Numbered from the stretch's first letter, positions 25,175 through 33,137 are shown. The stretch is 64,000 nt of DNA from Ottowia oryzae (GCF_003008535.1 NZ_CP027666.1:3399501-3463500); one strand, 5' to 3'. Program-made: numbers and translations. The notes: generated from the letters alone by a model not told the origin.

Positions 25175-26227
25175 TCAACCAATGACCGGCTGCTGGGCAG
25201 GGGCTGCGGCGGGCACCAGGTATTGGCGGAAAAGGTCGGTGGCGGCGTCCCAGCCAAAGCGCTCGGCATGGCGCCGCGCGGCGCCCCGTTCGATCTGCAG
25301 GGCCTGCGCCACCGCCTGCCCCAGGTCCTCGTGCATCACGCCGCCCACCGGCGTGCCCGCGGGCGCGCGCAGCACCTCCAGCGGGCCATCCACCGGGTAG
25401 GCGGCCACGGGCGTGCCGGTGGCCATGGCCTCCAGCATCACCAGGCCGAACGTGTCGGCACGGCTGGGAAAGACGAACACGTCGGCGCTGGCATAAACGC
25501 GCGCCAGCTCATGGCGTGGCAGCACGCCCAGCCAGCGCACGCCCGGGTGGTCGGCACGCAGTTTCTGCTCGACGGGCCCCACGCCGCACACCACCTTGGT
25601 GCCGGGCGTTTTCAGCGCCAGAAAGGCTTCGATGTTCTTTTCGTACGAGACGCGGCCTACAAACAGTTGCAGCGGGCGCGGTAGGCCGGCCAGCGCAGGG
25701 TGCGCGACCGGTAAGCCGCTGAAGGCGAACAGGCGCGTATCCACCCCGTGCGTCCAGTAGCGCAGATTGCGAAAGCCCCGCTGGGCCAGCATGTCGGCCA
25801 CCGAATCGGTCGGCACCATCACCCCGGCCGAGGGGCGATGAAAGTGGCGAAACAGCGCGTAGCCCCAACTCAGCGGCACCTTGACGGCGGCGTTCAGGAT
25901 CTCGGGAAACTTGGTGTGGAACGCCGTGGTGAAGGCCCAGCCGCGACGCAGACAGTGCCCGCGCGCCGCCCAGCCCAGCGGCCCTTCGGTGGCGATGTGC
26001 ACCGGGTCGGGCCGAAAGCCGTCCAGCAGGCGGGCCACTTCGCGTCCCGGCCGAACGGCCAGGTCAATGCCCGCGTAGCCCGGGCAGGGCCGCGTGCGAA
26101 AACGGTATGGGTGAATCACCAGCACCTCGTCGCCGCGCCGCTCCAGCGCAGCCACCAGTTCCACCAGCGTGGTGACGACCCCGTTGACCTGTGGCGCCCA
26201 GGCGTCGGTGATCAGCGCGAGCCTCAT
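25175..26227 (-). CDS. agt: GT4 glycosyltransferase, Agt-like (diacylglycerol glycosyltransferase candidate)
   Basis: 350 residues, GT-B fold. The N-terminal LITDAWAPQVNGVVTTL loop, HIATEGPLGWAARG, TTAFHTKFPE, YWTHGVDTRLF, LFVGRVSYEKNIEAFL and the EX7E region SRADTFGLVMLEAMATGTPVAAYPV mark family GT4. Agt proteins of Agrobacterium/Sinorhizobium glycosylate diacylglycerol and are encoded next to plcP; the same order and the ATGA overlap here (26224-26227) support that role by inference. ATG 26227 is chosen because the upstream frame is arginine-rich and overlaps plcP. The nucleotide sugar used cannot be read from sequence. Confidence 0.8.
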   Translation of the reverse strand: MRLALITDAWAPQVNGVVTTLVELVAALERRGDEVLVIHPYRFRTRPCPGYAGIDLAVRPGREVARLLDGFRPDPVHIATEGPLGWAARGHCLRRGWAFTTAFHTKFPEILNAAVKVPLSWGYALFRHFHRPSAGVMVPTDSVADMLAQRGFRNLRYWTHGVDTRLFAFSGLPVAHPALAGLPRPLQLFVGRVSYEKNIEAFLALKTPGTKVVCGVGPVEQKLRADHPGVRWLGVLPRHELARVYASADVFVFPSRADTFGLVMLEAMATGTPVAAYPVDGPLEVLRAPAGTPVGGVMHEDLGQAVAQALQIERGAARRHAERFGWDAATDLFRQYLVPAAAPAQQPVIG

Positions 26228-27243
26228 GCGTGCACCGCCGGCGCCGCGCGCTCGGCCGGCGCGCCTACGCCCTGCCAATAGACCAATTCGAGCCGGCCGT
26301 CGTGGTGTTCGACCAGCGCGCTGCGGCTTTCGACCCAATCGCCGTCGTTGCAGTACAGCGTGCCGTCGATCTCGCGGATTTCCGCGTGGTGGATGTGCCC
26401 GCACACCACGCCGTGGTGCCCCCGGCGGCGCGCCTCGGCCGCCACCGCGCGCTCAAAGTCGCTGACGTAGTTCACGGCCTTCTTGACCTTGTGTTTCAGG
26501 TACGCCGACAGCGACCAGTACGGCAAGCCCGCCCGCGCGCGAAAGCTGTTCACGTGGCGGTTGAGCTTGAGCACGAACTCGTACGCATGATCGCCCACGT
26601 AGGCCAGCCATTTGGCGCACTGGATCACGCCGTCGAAATGGTCGCCGTGGGTGATCCACAGCCGCCGCCCGTCGGCCGTGGTGTGCACGGCGTCTTCAGC
26701 CACCTCGATGCCGCCGAAGTTGTTGCCGACGAAGCCGCGCGCAAATTCGTCGTGGTTGCCCGGCACGAACACCACGCGGCAGCCCTTGCGCGCCTGGCGC
26801 AGCAGTTTTTGCACCACGTCGTTGTGCGCCTGCGGCCAGTACCAGCGCCGGCGCAGCTGCCAGCCGTCGATGATGTCGCCGATCAGGTACAGCGACTCGC
26901 TGTTGTGCTCGCGCAAAAACTCGAGCAGCGGCACGGCCTGGCAGCCGGGCGTGCCCAGGTGCAGGTCGGAAATGAAGATGGCGCGATAGCGTGGGCGCTC
27001 GGTTGCCGCGCCAGGCTTGTCTGGCTGCGCTGTCCCGTCGCATTCCCACAGGTGCTGTGCTTCCCCCGCGCCCTGCACGCCGGCGCGCGCCAGCCACGAC
27101 GCTGGCCCCAGCGCCCGTACGGCAGCCGCCGCGAGGCCATCGCCCGCGAGCGCCGCGTCGGCCCCCACGTGGGGCGATGGCGTTGCCCCTGCTCCCAAAG
27201 TGAGCGCGGACAAGGCGCGCAGCGACTCAGGCGGGCGTCCCAA
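26224..27243 (-). CDS. plcP: PlcP-type metallophosphoesterase (phospholipase C of lipid remodelling; often labelled UDP-2,3-diacylglucosamine diphosphatase)
   Basis: 339 residues as drawn. The calcineurin-like core starts near residue 86 with YRAIFISDLHLG (first metal motif), then LIGDIIDGWQLRRRWYWPQ, VPGNHDEFARGF, ITHGDHFDG, and VCGHIHHAEIREIDGTLYCNDGDW. The conserved segments follow Sinorhizobium PlcP, which removes headgroups from phospholipids under phosphate limitation, more closely than LpxH. The first 85 residues are Ala/Gly-rich and not part of the fold. The only start near the operon junction is TTG 27243 (one base after olsB stop); internal GTGs could be the true start. It overlaps agt by ATGA. 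Confidence 0.8.
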   Translation of the reverse strand: MGRPPESLRALSALTLGAGATPSPHVGADAALAGDGLAAAAVRALGPASWLARAGVQGAGEAQHLWECDGTAQPDKPGAATERPRYRAIFISDLHLGTPGCQAVPLLEFLREHNSESLYLIGDIIDGWQLRRRWYWPQAHNDVVQKLLRQARKGCRVVFVPGNHDEFARGFVGNNFGGIEVAEDAVHTTADGRRLWITHGDHFDGVIQCAKWLAYVGDHAYEFVLKLNRHVNSFRARAGLPYWSLSAYLKHKVKKAVNYVSDFERAVAAEARRRGHHGVVCGHIHHAEIREIDGTLYCNDGDWVESRSALVEHHDGRLELVYWQGVGAPAERAAPAVHA

Positions 27244-27244
27244 T

Positions 27245-28096
27245 TTACTGCCCTAGGAAGTGCTTGCGGTAGCGCGAAGGCAGGTCGCCCAGGCGCATCA
27301 GCATCGGCAAATCGGCCGAGTTGAAATCCGGGTCCCACGCCGGTGGGCCCAGCACCTTGGTGCCCAGGCGCAGGTAGCCCTTGATCAGCGCAGGCGGCTC
27401 CACCGGCAGGCTGGCGTTCAATTGCTCCACCGGCAGGGGCAGGCGCGGGCGCACCTGGTATTCGATGGGCGCCATGTGCTTTTCGCTCATCTGGCGCCAG
27501 ATGCTGGCGGCCACGTCGCCGCTGACCATGCCGTTGTGCAGCATCGGGATGCTGGCGCAGCCGATCATCGTGTCCAGCTGGTTGCGCACCATGAATTCGC
27601 CCAGCGCCGTCCACAGCGCCATGATCACGCCGCCGTGGCGGTGATCGGCGTGCACGCAGCTGCGGCCCAGCTCCAGCATGCGCGAACGCAGCGCACGCAG
27701 GCGCGTCAGATCGAATTCGGTGTCGCTGTAGGTGCCGCCCACGCGGCGGGCCTGCGCGGGCGTCAGAACGCGGTAGGTGCCGATCACCTCGCCGCAGGCC
27801 GCGTCGCGCACCAGCAGGTGTTCGCAATAGTCGTCAAACAGGTCCACGTCGTGCCCGGCCACGGAGGTGGTCAGGCGCGCGCCCATCTCACCGGCGAACA
27901 CCTGGTAGCGCAGGCGCTGCGCGGCCCTTACTTCGTCCTGATGGCGTGCCCAGGTGACTTCGATGTCGGCGCCGTACCGCGACGCACCCGAGCGAGAATC
28001 CGCGACGCCGCAGCCTGGATGAAGAGACCCCCGTGGCAGCTGAACCGCATGGTTCAACTGGGACAGGGCGAAGGTCGGCGTAGGCAGTTCTTTCAT
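27245..28096 (-). CDS. olsB: L-ornithine N-alpha-acyltransferase (OlsB-like)
   Basis: 283 residues. The OlsB/hemolysin-like GNAT core includes AAQRLRYQVFAGEMGAR, DLFDDYCEHLLVRDAA, VIGTYRVLTPAQARRVGG, FDLTRLRALRSRMLELGRSCVHADHR, and GCASIPML. OlsB makes lyso-ornithine lipid from 3-hydroxyacyl-ACP and ornithine; OlsA, needed to finish the lipid, is not in this window. ATG 28096 has a strong AGAGGA 6-8 nt upstream. First gene of the unit; a Pho-box-like direct repeat lies 67-95 bp upstream of the ATG. Confidence 0.85.
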   Translation of the reverse strand: MKELPTPTFALSQLNHAVQLPRGSLHPGCGVADSRSGASRYGADIEVTWARHQDEVRAAQRLRYQVFAGEMGARLTTSVAGHDVDLFDDYCEHLLVRDAACGEVIGTYRVLTPAQARRVGGTYSDTEFDLTRLRALRSRMLELGRSCVHADHRHGGVIMALWTALGEFMVRNQLDTMIGCASIPMLHNGMVSGDVAASIWRQMSEKHMAPIEYQVRPRLPLPVEQLNASLPVEPPALIKGYLRLGTKVLGPPAWDPDFNSADLPMLMRLGDLPSRYRKHFLGQ

Positions 28097-28162
28097 GGCC
28101 AAGTCCTCTTGTTGTATGTCCGCTGGTTGCCCCAGATGGTGGTTTTGCCGCGTGACCAAGAC

Positions 28163-28191
28163 GTGTCGAATTCATGAAAAATGGATGACAA
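28163..28191 (-). promoter_or_regulatory. Pho-box-like PhoB site upstream of olsB
   Basis: On the minus strand: TTGTCAT-CCAT-TTTTCAT-GAAT-TCGACAC, i.e. 7-bp units every 11 bp as in PhoB sites (consensus unit CTGTCAT, 4-nt spacer). The first unit matches 6 of 7, the second 5 of 7, the third is weak. It lies upstream of the olsB start in the right orientation; I cannot identify a good -10. Functional context strengthens the call. Confidence 0.55.
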
Positions 28192-28234
28192 CGCCGCCAC
28201 GAAAGCATGCCGCCTGCGCGAAAGGTTTTGGAAC

Positions 28235-28287
28235 CATTTAGGCCGCCAGCGCACACTCCACTAGCGCTGGCAGCTACTTTTTGCATA
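28235..28287 (-). repeat. Dispersed GATAGCTG repeat, copy 9
   Basis: Minus-strand reading: AAAGTAGCTGCCAGCGC, loop, GTGCGCTGGCGGCC, TAAATGG. It lies in the divergent olsB / DOMON spacer. Confidence 0.9.
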
Positions 28288-28327
28288 GCATCCGGCGGCT
28301 GACCGCTGCGCTGAGACAATATTTCCC

Positions 28328-28891
28328 ATGCCCACACCGCCGCCCCTGCGCTTTCAGCTTGCACCGCACCCCAGCACGCCGTGCCGCGCCGTGCATTCGC
28401 TGTCGGTGGACGTGGGGCGCACCGCCGCTGGCGCGCTGCGCCTGGTCTACCGGCTGAGCGGCGATGTGGCCGCATTGCGCCTGCCACCCGCATCGGACCA
28501 ACCGCAGCCCAGCGACGGGCTGTGGCGCCACACCTGCTTTGAAGCATTCATTGGGCCCGCATCGGCAACGACTTACCGCGAGTTCAACTTCTCCCCCTCC
28601 GGCGACTGGGCCGTATACGACTTCGCCCAAGAGCGCGTGCGCGCCGACGCGCCGCCCGCGCCTGCCGCACCCACCCTGACTTTTAGCCAACAGGCCGACG
28701 CGCTGACACTGACGGCGGTCACCCCCCACCTGCCCACGCCGTGGGACGAGTCCGCCGACACCCTGCTGGGCCTGAGCGCCGTGATCGAATCGGCCGACGG
28801 GCAGCTGAGCTATTGGGCGCTGGCCCACCCCCGGCCGCAGCCCGACTTTCACACCCGCGCCGGCTGGCCAGCCCGCCTGCCCGCCGCGTGA
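28328..28891 (+). CDS. DOMON-like domain protein
   Basis: 187 residues, no signal peptide or membrane segment. Features are SVDVGRTAAGALRLVYRLSGD, LWRHTCFEAFIGP, YREFNFSPSGDWAVYDF and the C-terminal SYWALAHPRPQPDFH. This matches the small family annotated as DOMON-like (beta-sandwich related to heme- or sugar-binding DOMON domains). Its function is unknown. It is divergent from olsB and followed 53 bp later by the DUF1343 gene, so the two may be cotranscribed. Confidence 0.75.
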   Translation: MPTPPPLRFQLAPHPSTPCRAVHSLSVDVGRTAAGALRLVYRLSGDVAALRLPPASDQPQPSDGLWRHTCFEAFIGPASATTYREFNFSPSGDWAVYDFAQERVRADAPPAPAAPTLTFSQQADALTLTAVTPHLPTPWDESADTLLGLSAVIESADGQLSYWALAHPRPQPDFHTRAGWPARLPAA

Positions 28892-28944
28892 CTGGCTTGC
28901 AACCCGCTGCCGCCGCTTCTCTACCTCTTTCCGCCTGCCACCGA

Positions 28945-30171
28945 ATGAAAACCGGACTTGAACGCCTCATCGAAGACCCTGCCCTGCGCGCCCCGCTGAA
29001 GGGCCGCCGCGTGGCGCTGCTGGCGCACCCCGCGTCTGTCACGCGCGACCTGACGCACTCGCTCGACGCACTGGCCGCCCTGCCCGACGTGCGCTTGACG
29101 GCCGCCTTCGGCCCGCAGCACGGCCTGCGCGGTGACAAGCAGGACAACATGGTCGAATCGCCCGACTTTGTGGACCCGCGTCTGGGCATCCCGGTGTTCA
29201 GCCTGTACGGCGAAGTGCGCCGCCCCACCGAAGCCATGCTGGCGCCGTGGGACGTGCTGCTGGTGGACTTGCAAGACCTGGGCTGCCGCATCTACACCTT
29301 CATCACCACCCTGCGCTACGTGCTGGAAGCCGCCGCCGCGCATGGCAAGGCCGTGTGGGTGCTGGACCGCCCCAACCCCGCCGGCCGCCCGGTGGAAGGG
29401 CTGACGCTGCGCCCCGGCTGGGAAAGCTTCGTGGGCGCCGGCCCCATGCCCATGCGCCACGGCATGACCATGGGCGAGCTGGGCCACTGGTTCATCGCCC
29501 AGCTGGGCATGCAGCTGGAATACCGCGTGGTCACCATGCAAGGCTGGCAGCCCGGGGCCGCCCCCGGCTACGGCTGGCCGATGGGCCCGCAAGACTGGCG
29601 CACCTGGGTCAACCCCAGCCCCAACGCCGCCAACCTGAGCATGGCGCGCGCCTATGCCGGCACCGTGATGCTGGAAGGCACCACGCTAAGTGAAGGGCGC
29701 GGCACCACGCGCCCGCTGGAGTTGTTTGGCGCGCCCGACATCGACACCGCCCGCCTGCTGGCCGACATGCGCGCGCTGGCGCCCGATTGGCTGCGCGGCT
29801 GCCAGCTGCGCGAGTGCTGGTTTGAGCCCACCTTCCACAAGCACGTGGGCCAGCTGTGCGCGGGCGTGCAGATCCACGTGGAAGACCCGGCCCACTACGA
29901 CCACGCCGCCTTCCAGCCCTGGCGCCTGCAGGCGCTGGCGTTTCGCGCCGTGCGCCTGCAGCGGCCCGACTACCCGCTGTGGCGCGATTTCGGCTACGAA
30001 TACGAGCACGACCGCCTGGCCATCGACCTGATCAACGGCAGCCCGCTGCTGCGCGAATGGGTGGACGACGTGACCGCGCCCCCGGCCGAGCTGGACGCGC
30101 TGGCCCGCGCCGACGAAGCCGCCTGGCTGGCCGAACGCCGCCCGCACCTGCTGTACGACGCCGCTGGCTGA
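28945..30171 (+). CDS. NamZ-like exo-beta-N-acetylmuramidase (DUF1343)
   Basis: 408 residues from ATG 28945. Family motifs are GRRVALLAHPASVTRDLTHS, AAFGPQHGLRGDKQDNM, VFSLYGEVRRPTEAML, DVLLVDLQDLGCRIYTFITTL, WVLDRPNPAGR, LEGTTLSEGRGTTRPLELFGAPD and EPTFHKHVGQLCAGVQIHV. DUF1343 proteins such as Bacillus NamZ remove N-acetylmuramic acid from non-reducing ends of peptidoglycan fragments. There is no recognisable signal peptide with this start, so a cytoplasmic cell-wall recycling role is possible. I rejected an upstream in-frame start because the added residues are arginine-rich and overlap the DOMON gene. Confidence 0.85.
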   Translation: MKTGLERLIEDPALRAPLKGRRVALLAHPASVTRDLTHSLDALAALPDVRLTAAFGPQHGLRGDKQDNMVESPDFVDPRLGIPVFSLYGEVRRPTEAMLAPWDVLLVDLQDLGCRIYTFITTLRYVLEAAAAHGKAVWVLDRPNPAGRPVEGLTLRPGWESFVGAGPMPMRHGMTMGELGHWFIAQLGMQLEYRVVTMQGWQPGAAPGYGWPMGPQDWRTWVNPSPNAANLSMARAYAGTVMLEGTTLSEGRGTTRPLELFGAPDIDTARLLADMRALAPDWLRGCQLRECWFEPTFHKHVGQLCAGVQIHVEDPAHYDHAAFQPWRLQALAFRAVRLQRPDYPLWRDFGYEYEHDRLAIDLINGSPLLREWVDDVTAPPAELDALARADEAAWLAERRPHLLYDAAG

Positions 30172-30197
30172 TACGAATCCGCCCTCAAAAATATAAG

Positions 30198-30267
30198 AAC
30201 CGTTCTGGCTGAGCCTGTCGAAGCCCTGCGCGGTGCATGCACTTCGACAAGCTCAGTGCGAACGGTT
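30198..30267. repeat. Long imperfect inverted repeat of the TTCGACA-GCTCAG type
   Basis: Two 26-nt arms, AACCGTTC...CTGAGC.TGTCGAAG and its inverse, around an 18-nt loop with about four mismatches. This element type is widespread between genes in proteobacteria. Only one copy is in this window, and it is unrelated to the GATAGCTG repeat. Confidence 0.85.
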
Positions 30268-30390
30268 TCTGACGGATTCAACGCAATTGGGTATGAGGCG
30301 CGCGCGCCCCGTCACACGCGCTTCACATTCCGACGGCTCAATGCCCGCAGCGGCACGCGGGAAAGCCTGCGCGCTTCGAACTCAACACCG

Positions 30391-30430
30391 CTGCGGTGCG
30401 CACTTCTGTTGCGCAAGCAGCTATCAACTC
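30391..30430 (-). repeat. Dispersed GATAGCTG repeat, copy 10
   Basis: Minus-strand reading: TTGATAGCTGCTTGCGC, loop, GTGCGCACC. It ends about 10 bp before the ATG of the second Agt-like gene, so it covers that gene's translation-initiation region. Confidence 0.7.
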
Positions 30431-30440
30431 GGTAGCGACG

Positions 30441-31532
30441 ATGAAGATCATGATCGTCACCGACGCGTGGGAGCCGCAGGTCAATGGCGTGGTGCGCACG
30501 CTGAAGATGACCACGCGGCACCTGCAGTCGATGGGGCACAGCACGCACATCCTTTCGCCGCTGGATTTCCGCTCCTTCCCCTGTCCCACCTACCCCGAGA
30601 TCTCGCTGGCGCTGGTCAGCCCCGGCGCGGTGGCCCGGCACATCGACCAGGTCCAGCCCGACTGCCTTCACATCGCCACCAAAGGCCCGCTGGGCTGGGC
30701 CGCGCGCGGCGTGGCGCTGCGCCGCGGCTGGCCTTTCACCACCGCGTACCACAGCCGCTTTCCCGAATACGTGCACGCCCGCGTTCGCGTGCCGCTGGGC
30801 TGGAGCTACGCGCTGCTGCGGCGCTTTCACAACGCCGCGCAAGCCACGCTGGCGCCCACGCCCGCCATCGTGGACGACCTGCGCGCGCGCGGCTTCACCC
30901 AGGCGCGCCTGTGGTCGCGCGGCGTCAACCTGGACGCCTTCACGCCCGACGGCCCGCGCCTGCCCCGGCCCAGCCACCCTGTCTTTCTGTACGTGGGGCG
31001 CCTGGCGGTCGAAAAGCAGGTGCAGAAGTTCCTGGCGCTGGACTTGCCGGGTGAAAAGTGGGTGGCCGGCACCGGCCCCGAAGAAGCGCGCCTGAAGCGC
31101 CAGTTTGCCGACGTGCGCTGGTTTGGCGTGCTGGGCGGCGACGAGCTGGCCGCCGTGTACCGCAGCGCCGATGTGATGGTCTTCCCCAGCGTCACCGACA
31201 CCTTCGGCCTGGTGATGGCCGAAGCCATGGACTGCGGCACGCCCGTGGCCGCCTACCCCGTGCCCGGGCCCATCGACGTGGTGGGGCGCGATTCGCCCGG
31301 CGGCGCGCTGAGCGACGACCTGCGCGCCGCCTGCCTGGCCGCGCTGCACAAGCCGCGCGACGGCGTGCGCCGCCATGCCGAGCAGTTCAACTGGCCGGCT
31401 GCCACCCGCCAGTTCGAGCAGGCGCTGGCGCCGCTGCCGCACGCCCGCGGGGCGGCTCCAACGCCAGTCACGGCAGACTTCGGGCACGACCCAGTCGCTG
31501 GCGCTGACGGCAAATCGCTATCCATTAAATAG
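30441..31532 (+). CDS. GT4 glycosyltransferase, second Agt-like paralogue
   Basis: 363 residues. It is a clear paralogue of the glycosyltransferase at 25175-26227: IVTDAWEPQVNGVVRTL, HIATKGPLGWAARG, TTAYHSRFPEY, LWSRGVNLDAF, FLYVGRLAVEKQVQKFLAL and TDTFGLVMAEAMDCGTPVAAYPV are shared almost segment by segment. It may add a different or second sugar to diacylglycerol. Start ATG 30441. The C-terminal 25 residues (after the catalytic domain) are unrelated, and the TAG stop comes from repeat copy 11. It is on the opposite strand from the olsB-plcP-agt unit, about 2.3 kb beyond it. Confidence 0.8.
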   Translation: MKIMIVTDAWEPQVNGVVRTLKMTTRHLQSMGHSTHILSPLDFRSFPCPTYPEISLALVSPGAVARHIDQVQPDCLHIATKGPLGWAARGVALRRGWPFTTAYHSRFPEYVHARVRVPLGWSYALLRRFHNAAQATLAPTPAIVDDLRARGFTQARLWSRGVNLDAFTPDGPRLPRPSHPVFLYVGRLAVEKQVQKFLALDLPGEKWVAGTGPEEARLKRQFADVRWFGVLGGDELAAVYRSADVMVFPSVTDTFGLVMAEAMDCGTPVAAYPVPGPIDVVGRDSPGGALSDDLRAACLAALHKPRDGVRRHAEQFNWPAATRQFEQALAPLPHARGAAPTPVTADFGHDPVAGADGKSLSIK

Positions 31533-31586
31533 CTGCCAGCGCAGGCTGCACCTGCGCCAGAGGCCGATTTTACTGGGAATGTTCAA
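31522..31586 (+). repeat. Dispersed GATAGCTG repeat, copy 11
   Basis: AATAGCTGCCAGCGC, loop, CTGCGCCAGAGGCC, GATTTTACTGGGAATGTTCAA. Its TAG is the stop codon of the second GT4 gene. Confidence 0.92.
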
Positions 31587-31655
31587 GGCGCAGTGCCATA
31601 TCGCCCTGGGCGAATGAACGCCACAAATGAAAGTGAGCGAAGGTGAACGAAGGCG

Positions 31656-32078
31656 CTATTCGCTGACCAGCTTGCGGATCCAGTCGGGCAGCTCCACCGC
31701 CTTCTGCCGCGGGAAATCCACCCAGATGGTGGTGGCGCCGCCCGCCGCGCACACCACGCCCGGCTCGCTCAGCTTTTCGATCGTGGCCCAGGTTTCAAAC
31801 GTGGTGCGGGCCGCGTCGCTGACGTACAGGCTCACCAGGATGTCGCCCGGGTATTCCAGCTGCCGGTAAAAGTTGCAGAACGCATTGACGATGACCGGGC
31901 CCTGGCCCTGCGGGTCGGGCCGAAAGCCCACGGCGGTGAACCAGTCGATACGCGCGGTTTCCAGGTAGCGGAAATACATCGCGTTGTTCACGTGGCCCAT
32001 CGCATCCATGTCGCCCCAGCGCACGCTTTGGCGCGACTCGAAGACCAGCTTTTTATCCTCGGGAATCTCGATTCTCAT
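31656..32078 (-). CDS. Acyl-CoA thioesterase (4HBT hot-dog family)
   Basis: 140 residues. The hot-dog catalytic segment is SVRWGDMDAMGHVNNAMYFRYLETARIDWF with the conserved Asp before xxGHVNN. PVIVNAFCNFYRQLEYPGDI and TTIWVDFPRQKAVELPDWIR complete the fold. It hydrolyses acyl- or aromatic-CoA thioesters in the cytoplasm; the substrate is unknown. It is transcribed in the same direction as the upstream SDR gene, 127 bp away with a repeat between. Confidence 0.88.
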   Translation of the reverse strand: MRIEIPEDKKLVFESRQSVRWGDMDAMGHVNNAMYFRYLETARIDWFTAVGFRPDPQGQGPVIVNAFCNFYRQLEYPGDILVSLYVSDAARTTFETWATIEKLSEPGVVCAAGGATTIWVDFPRQKAVELPDWIRKLVSE

Positions 32079-32154
32079 GGGCTTGCGTCCAACGTTTTGG
32101 GTGGGCGATCGGGGCAGCGGGCCGGCCGGCCGGCGCGGTCAGCCGCTGTAATTA

Positions 32155-32209
32155 CTATGAATTCAGTAGCTGCCCGCGCTGGTGCAGCGGGCGCTGGCAG
32201 CCGTTTTAG
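32155..32209 (+). repeat. Dispersed GATAGCTG repeat, copy 12
   Basis: ATTCAGTAGCTGCCCGCGC, loop, GCGGGCGCTGGCAGCC, GTTTTAGA. It ends on the SDR stop codon (TAA, minus strand, 32206-32208). It is the closest relative of the copy inside gcvP. Confidence 0.9.
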
Positions 32210-32988
32210 ACCGCAAAACCGTCGTCAGCGGCAATCACGGCACCGTTGATGAAGTGGCTTTGGTCGCTGGCCAGCATGATCAGCGCGGCGTCCAGGTCTT
32301 TGGGGTCGCCCACGCGCTTGCGCGGCAGCATGGCGATCAGCTTCTTGCCGCCTTCGGTGTCCCAATGGTGGTGGTTGATCTCGGTGTCGATGTAGCCTGG
32401 GCACAGCGCGTTCACGTTGATGCCAAAGCGCCCCCATTCCAGCGCCATCGCCTTGGTCATCTGCACCACGGCGGCCTTGCTCATGCAGTACACGCCGATC
32501 TGCGGCAGCACCTTCAGCCCCGCCATGCTGGCGATGTTGATGATGCGCCCGCCGGTAAAGCTGCCCGGCGCCGCGCCCTTGGAGCGCGCCAGCATGCGCT
32601 TGGCCACCTCTTGCGCCACGAAGAAGGCGCCGCGCACGTTGGTGTTGAAGACGAAGTCGTAGTCTTCCTCGGTCACGTCCTGCAGGCGCTGCGTGGTGGA
32701 CACGCCGGAGTTGTTGACCAGGATGTCGATCGAGCCCATCTCGGTCTCGGCGCGTGCCACGGCGGCGCGGATCGAATGCACGTCGTTCACGTCGCATTCG
32801 ACCACGTACGCGTCGCCGCCGTCGCCCTCGATGCGCGCGCGCAGGTCCTTGAGCTTGTCGATGCGCCGGCTGGCCAGCACGACACCCGCGCCCGCCTGCG
32901 ACAGCGTGCGGGCAAACTGGGCGCCCAGGCCGCCCGACGCGCCGGTGACGAAGGCCACGCGGCCGGAAAGATCAATGCTGTAGCTCAC
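32206..32988 (-). CDS. SDR-family oxidoreductase
   Basis: 260 residues, classical short-chain dehydrogenase. The cofactor motif is TGASGGLG; DILVNNSG, the catalytic Ser in IINIASMAG and YCMSK (YxxxK) are present, with CPGYIDTEINHHHW downstream. The start is GTG 32988 with GGAG eight bases upstream; longer upstream starts add no conserved sequence. It probably acts on a hydroxyacyl-CoA or alcohol, given the neighbouring thioesterase and ETF-QO, but the substrate is not determinable. Confidence 0.9.
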   Translation of the reverse strand: MSYSIDLSGRVAFVTGASGGLGAQFARTLSQAGAGVVLASRRIDKLKDLRARIEGDGGDAYVVECDVNDVHSIRAAVARAETEMGSIDILVNNSGVSTTQRLQDVTEEDYDFVFNTNVRGAFFVAQEVAKRMLARSKGAAPGSFTGGRIINIASMAGLKVLPQIGVYCMSKAAVVQMTKAMALEWGRFGINVNALCPGYIDTEINHHHWDTEGGKKLIAMLPRKRVGDPKDLDAALIMLASDQSHFINGAVIAADDGFAV

Positions 32989-33137
32989 AAACGGTCTCCA
33001 ATTGAGGGCGATCAGGGTGTCGCAGACGGGGCGCATGATGCGCCAGCGCATGCATAAAATGGGTCGCAGACCCGACAGTCGGCGCAGGACAGCGCCTGCC
33101 GATCATTATTTCAAACGTCACCACGAGAGCCAATCCC

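Noticed and set aside
26224..27243. Annotating this gene as LpxH of lipid A synthesis
   Set aside because: The motifs match the PlcP-like group (GDIIDGWxLRRRWYWPQ, VCGHIHHAEIR) and the gene neighbours agt and olsB, not lipid A genes. LpxH is expected elsewhere in the genome.
28741..28944. Longer N-terminus for the NamZ-like protein
   Set aside because: The added 68 residues are arginine/proline-rich, overlap the DOMON gene and lack family similarity; ATG 28945 starts at the conserved region.
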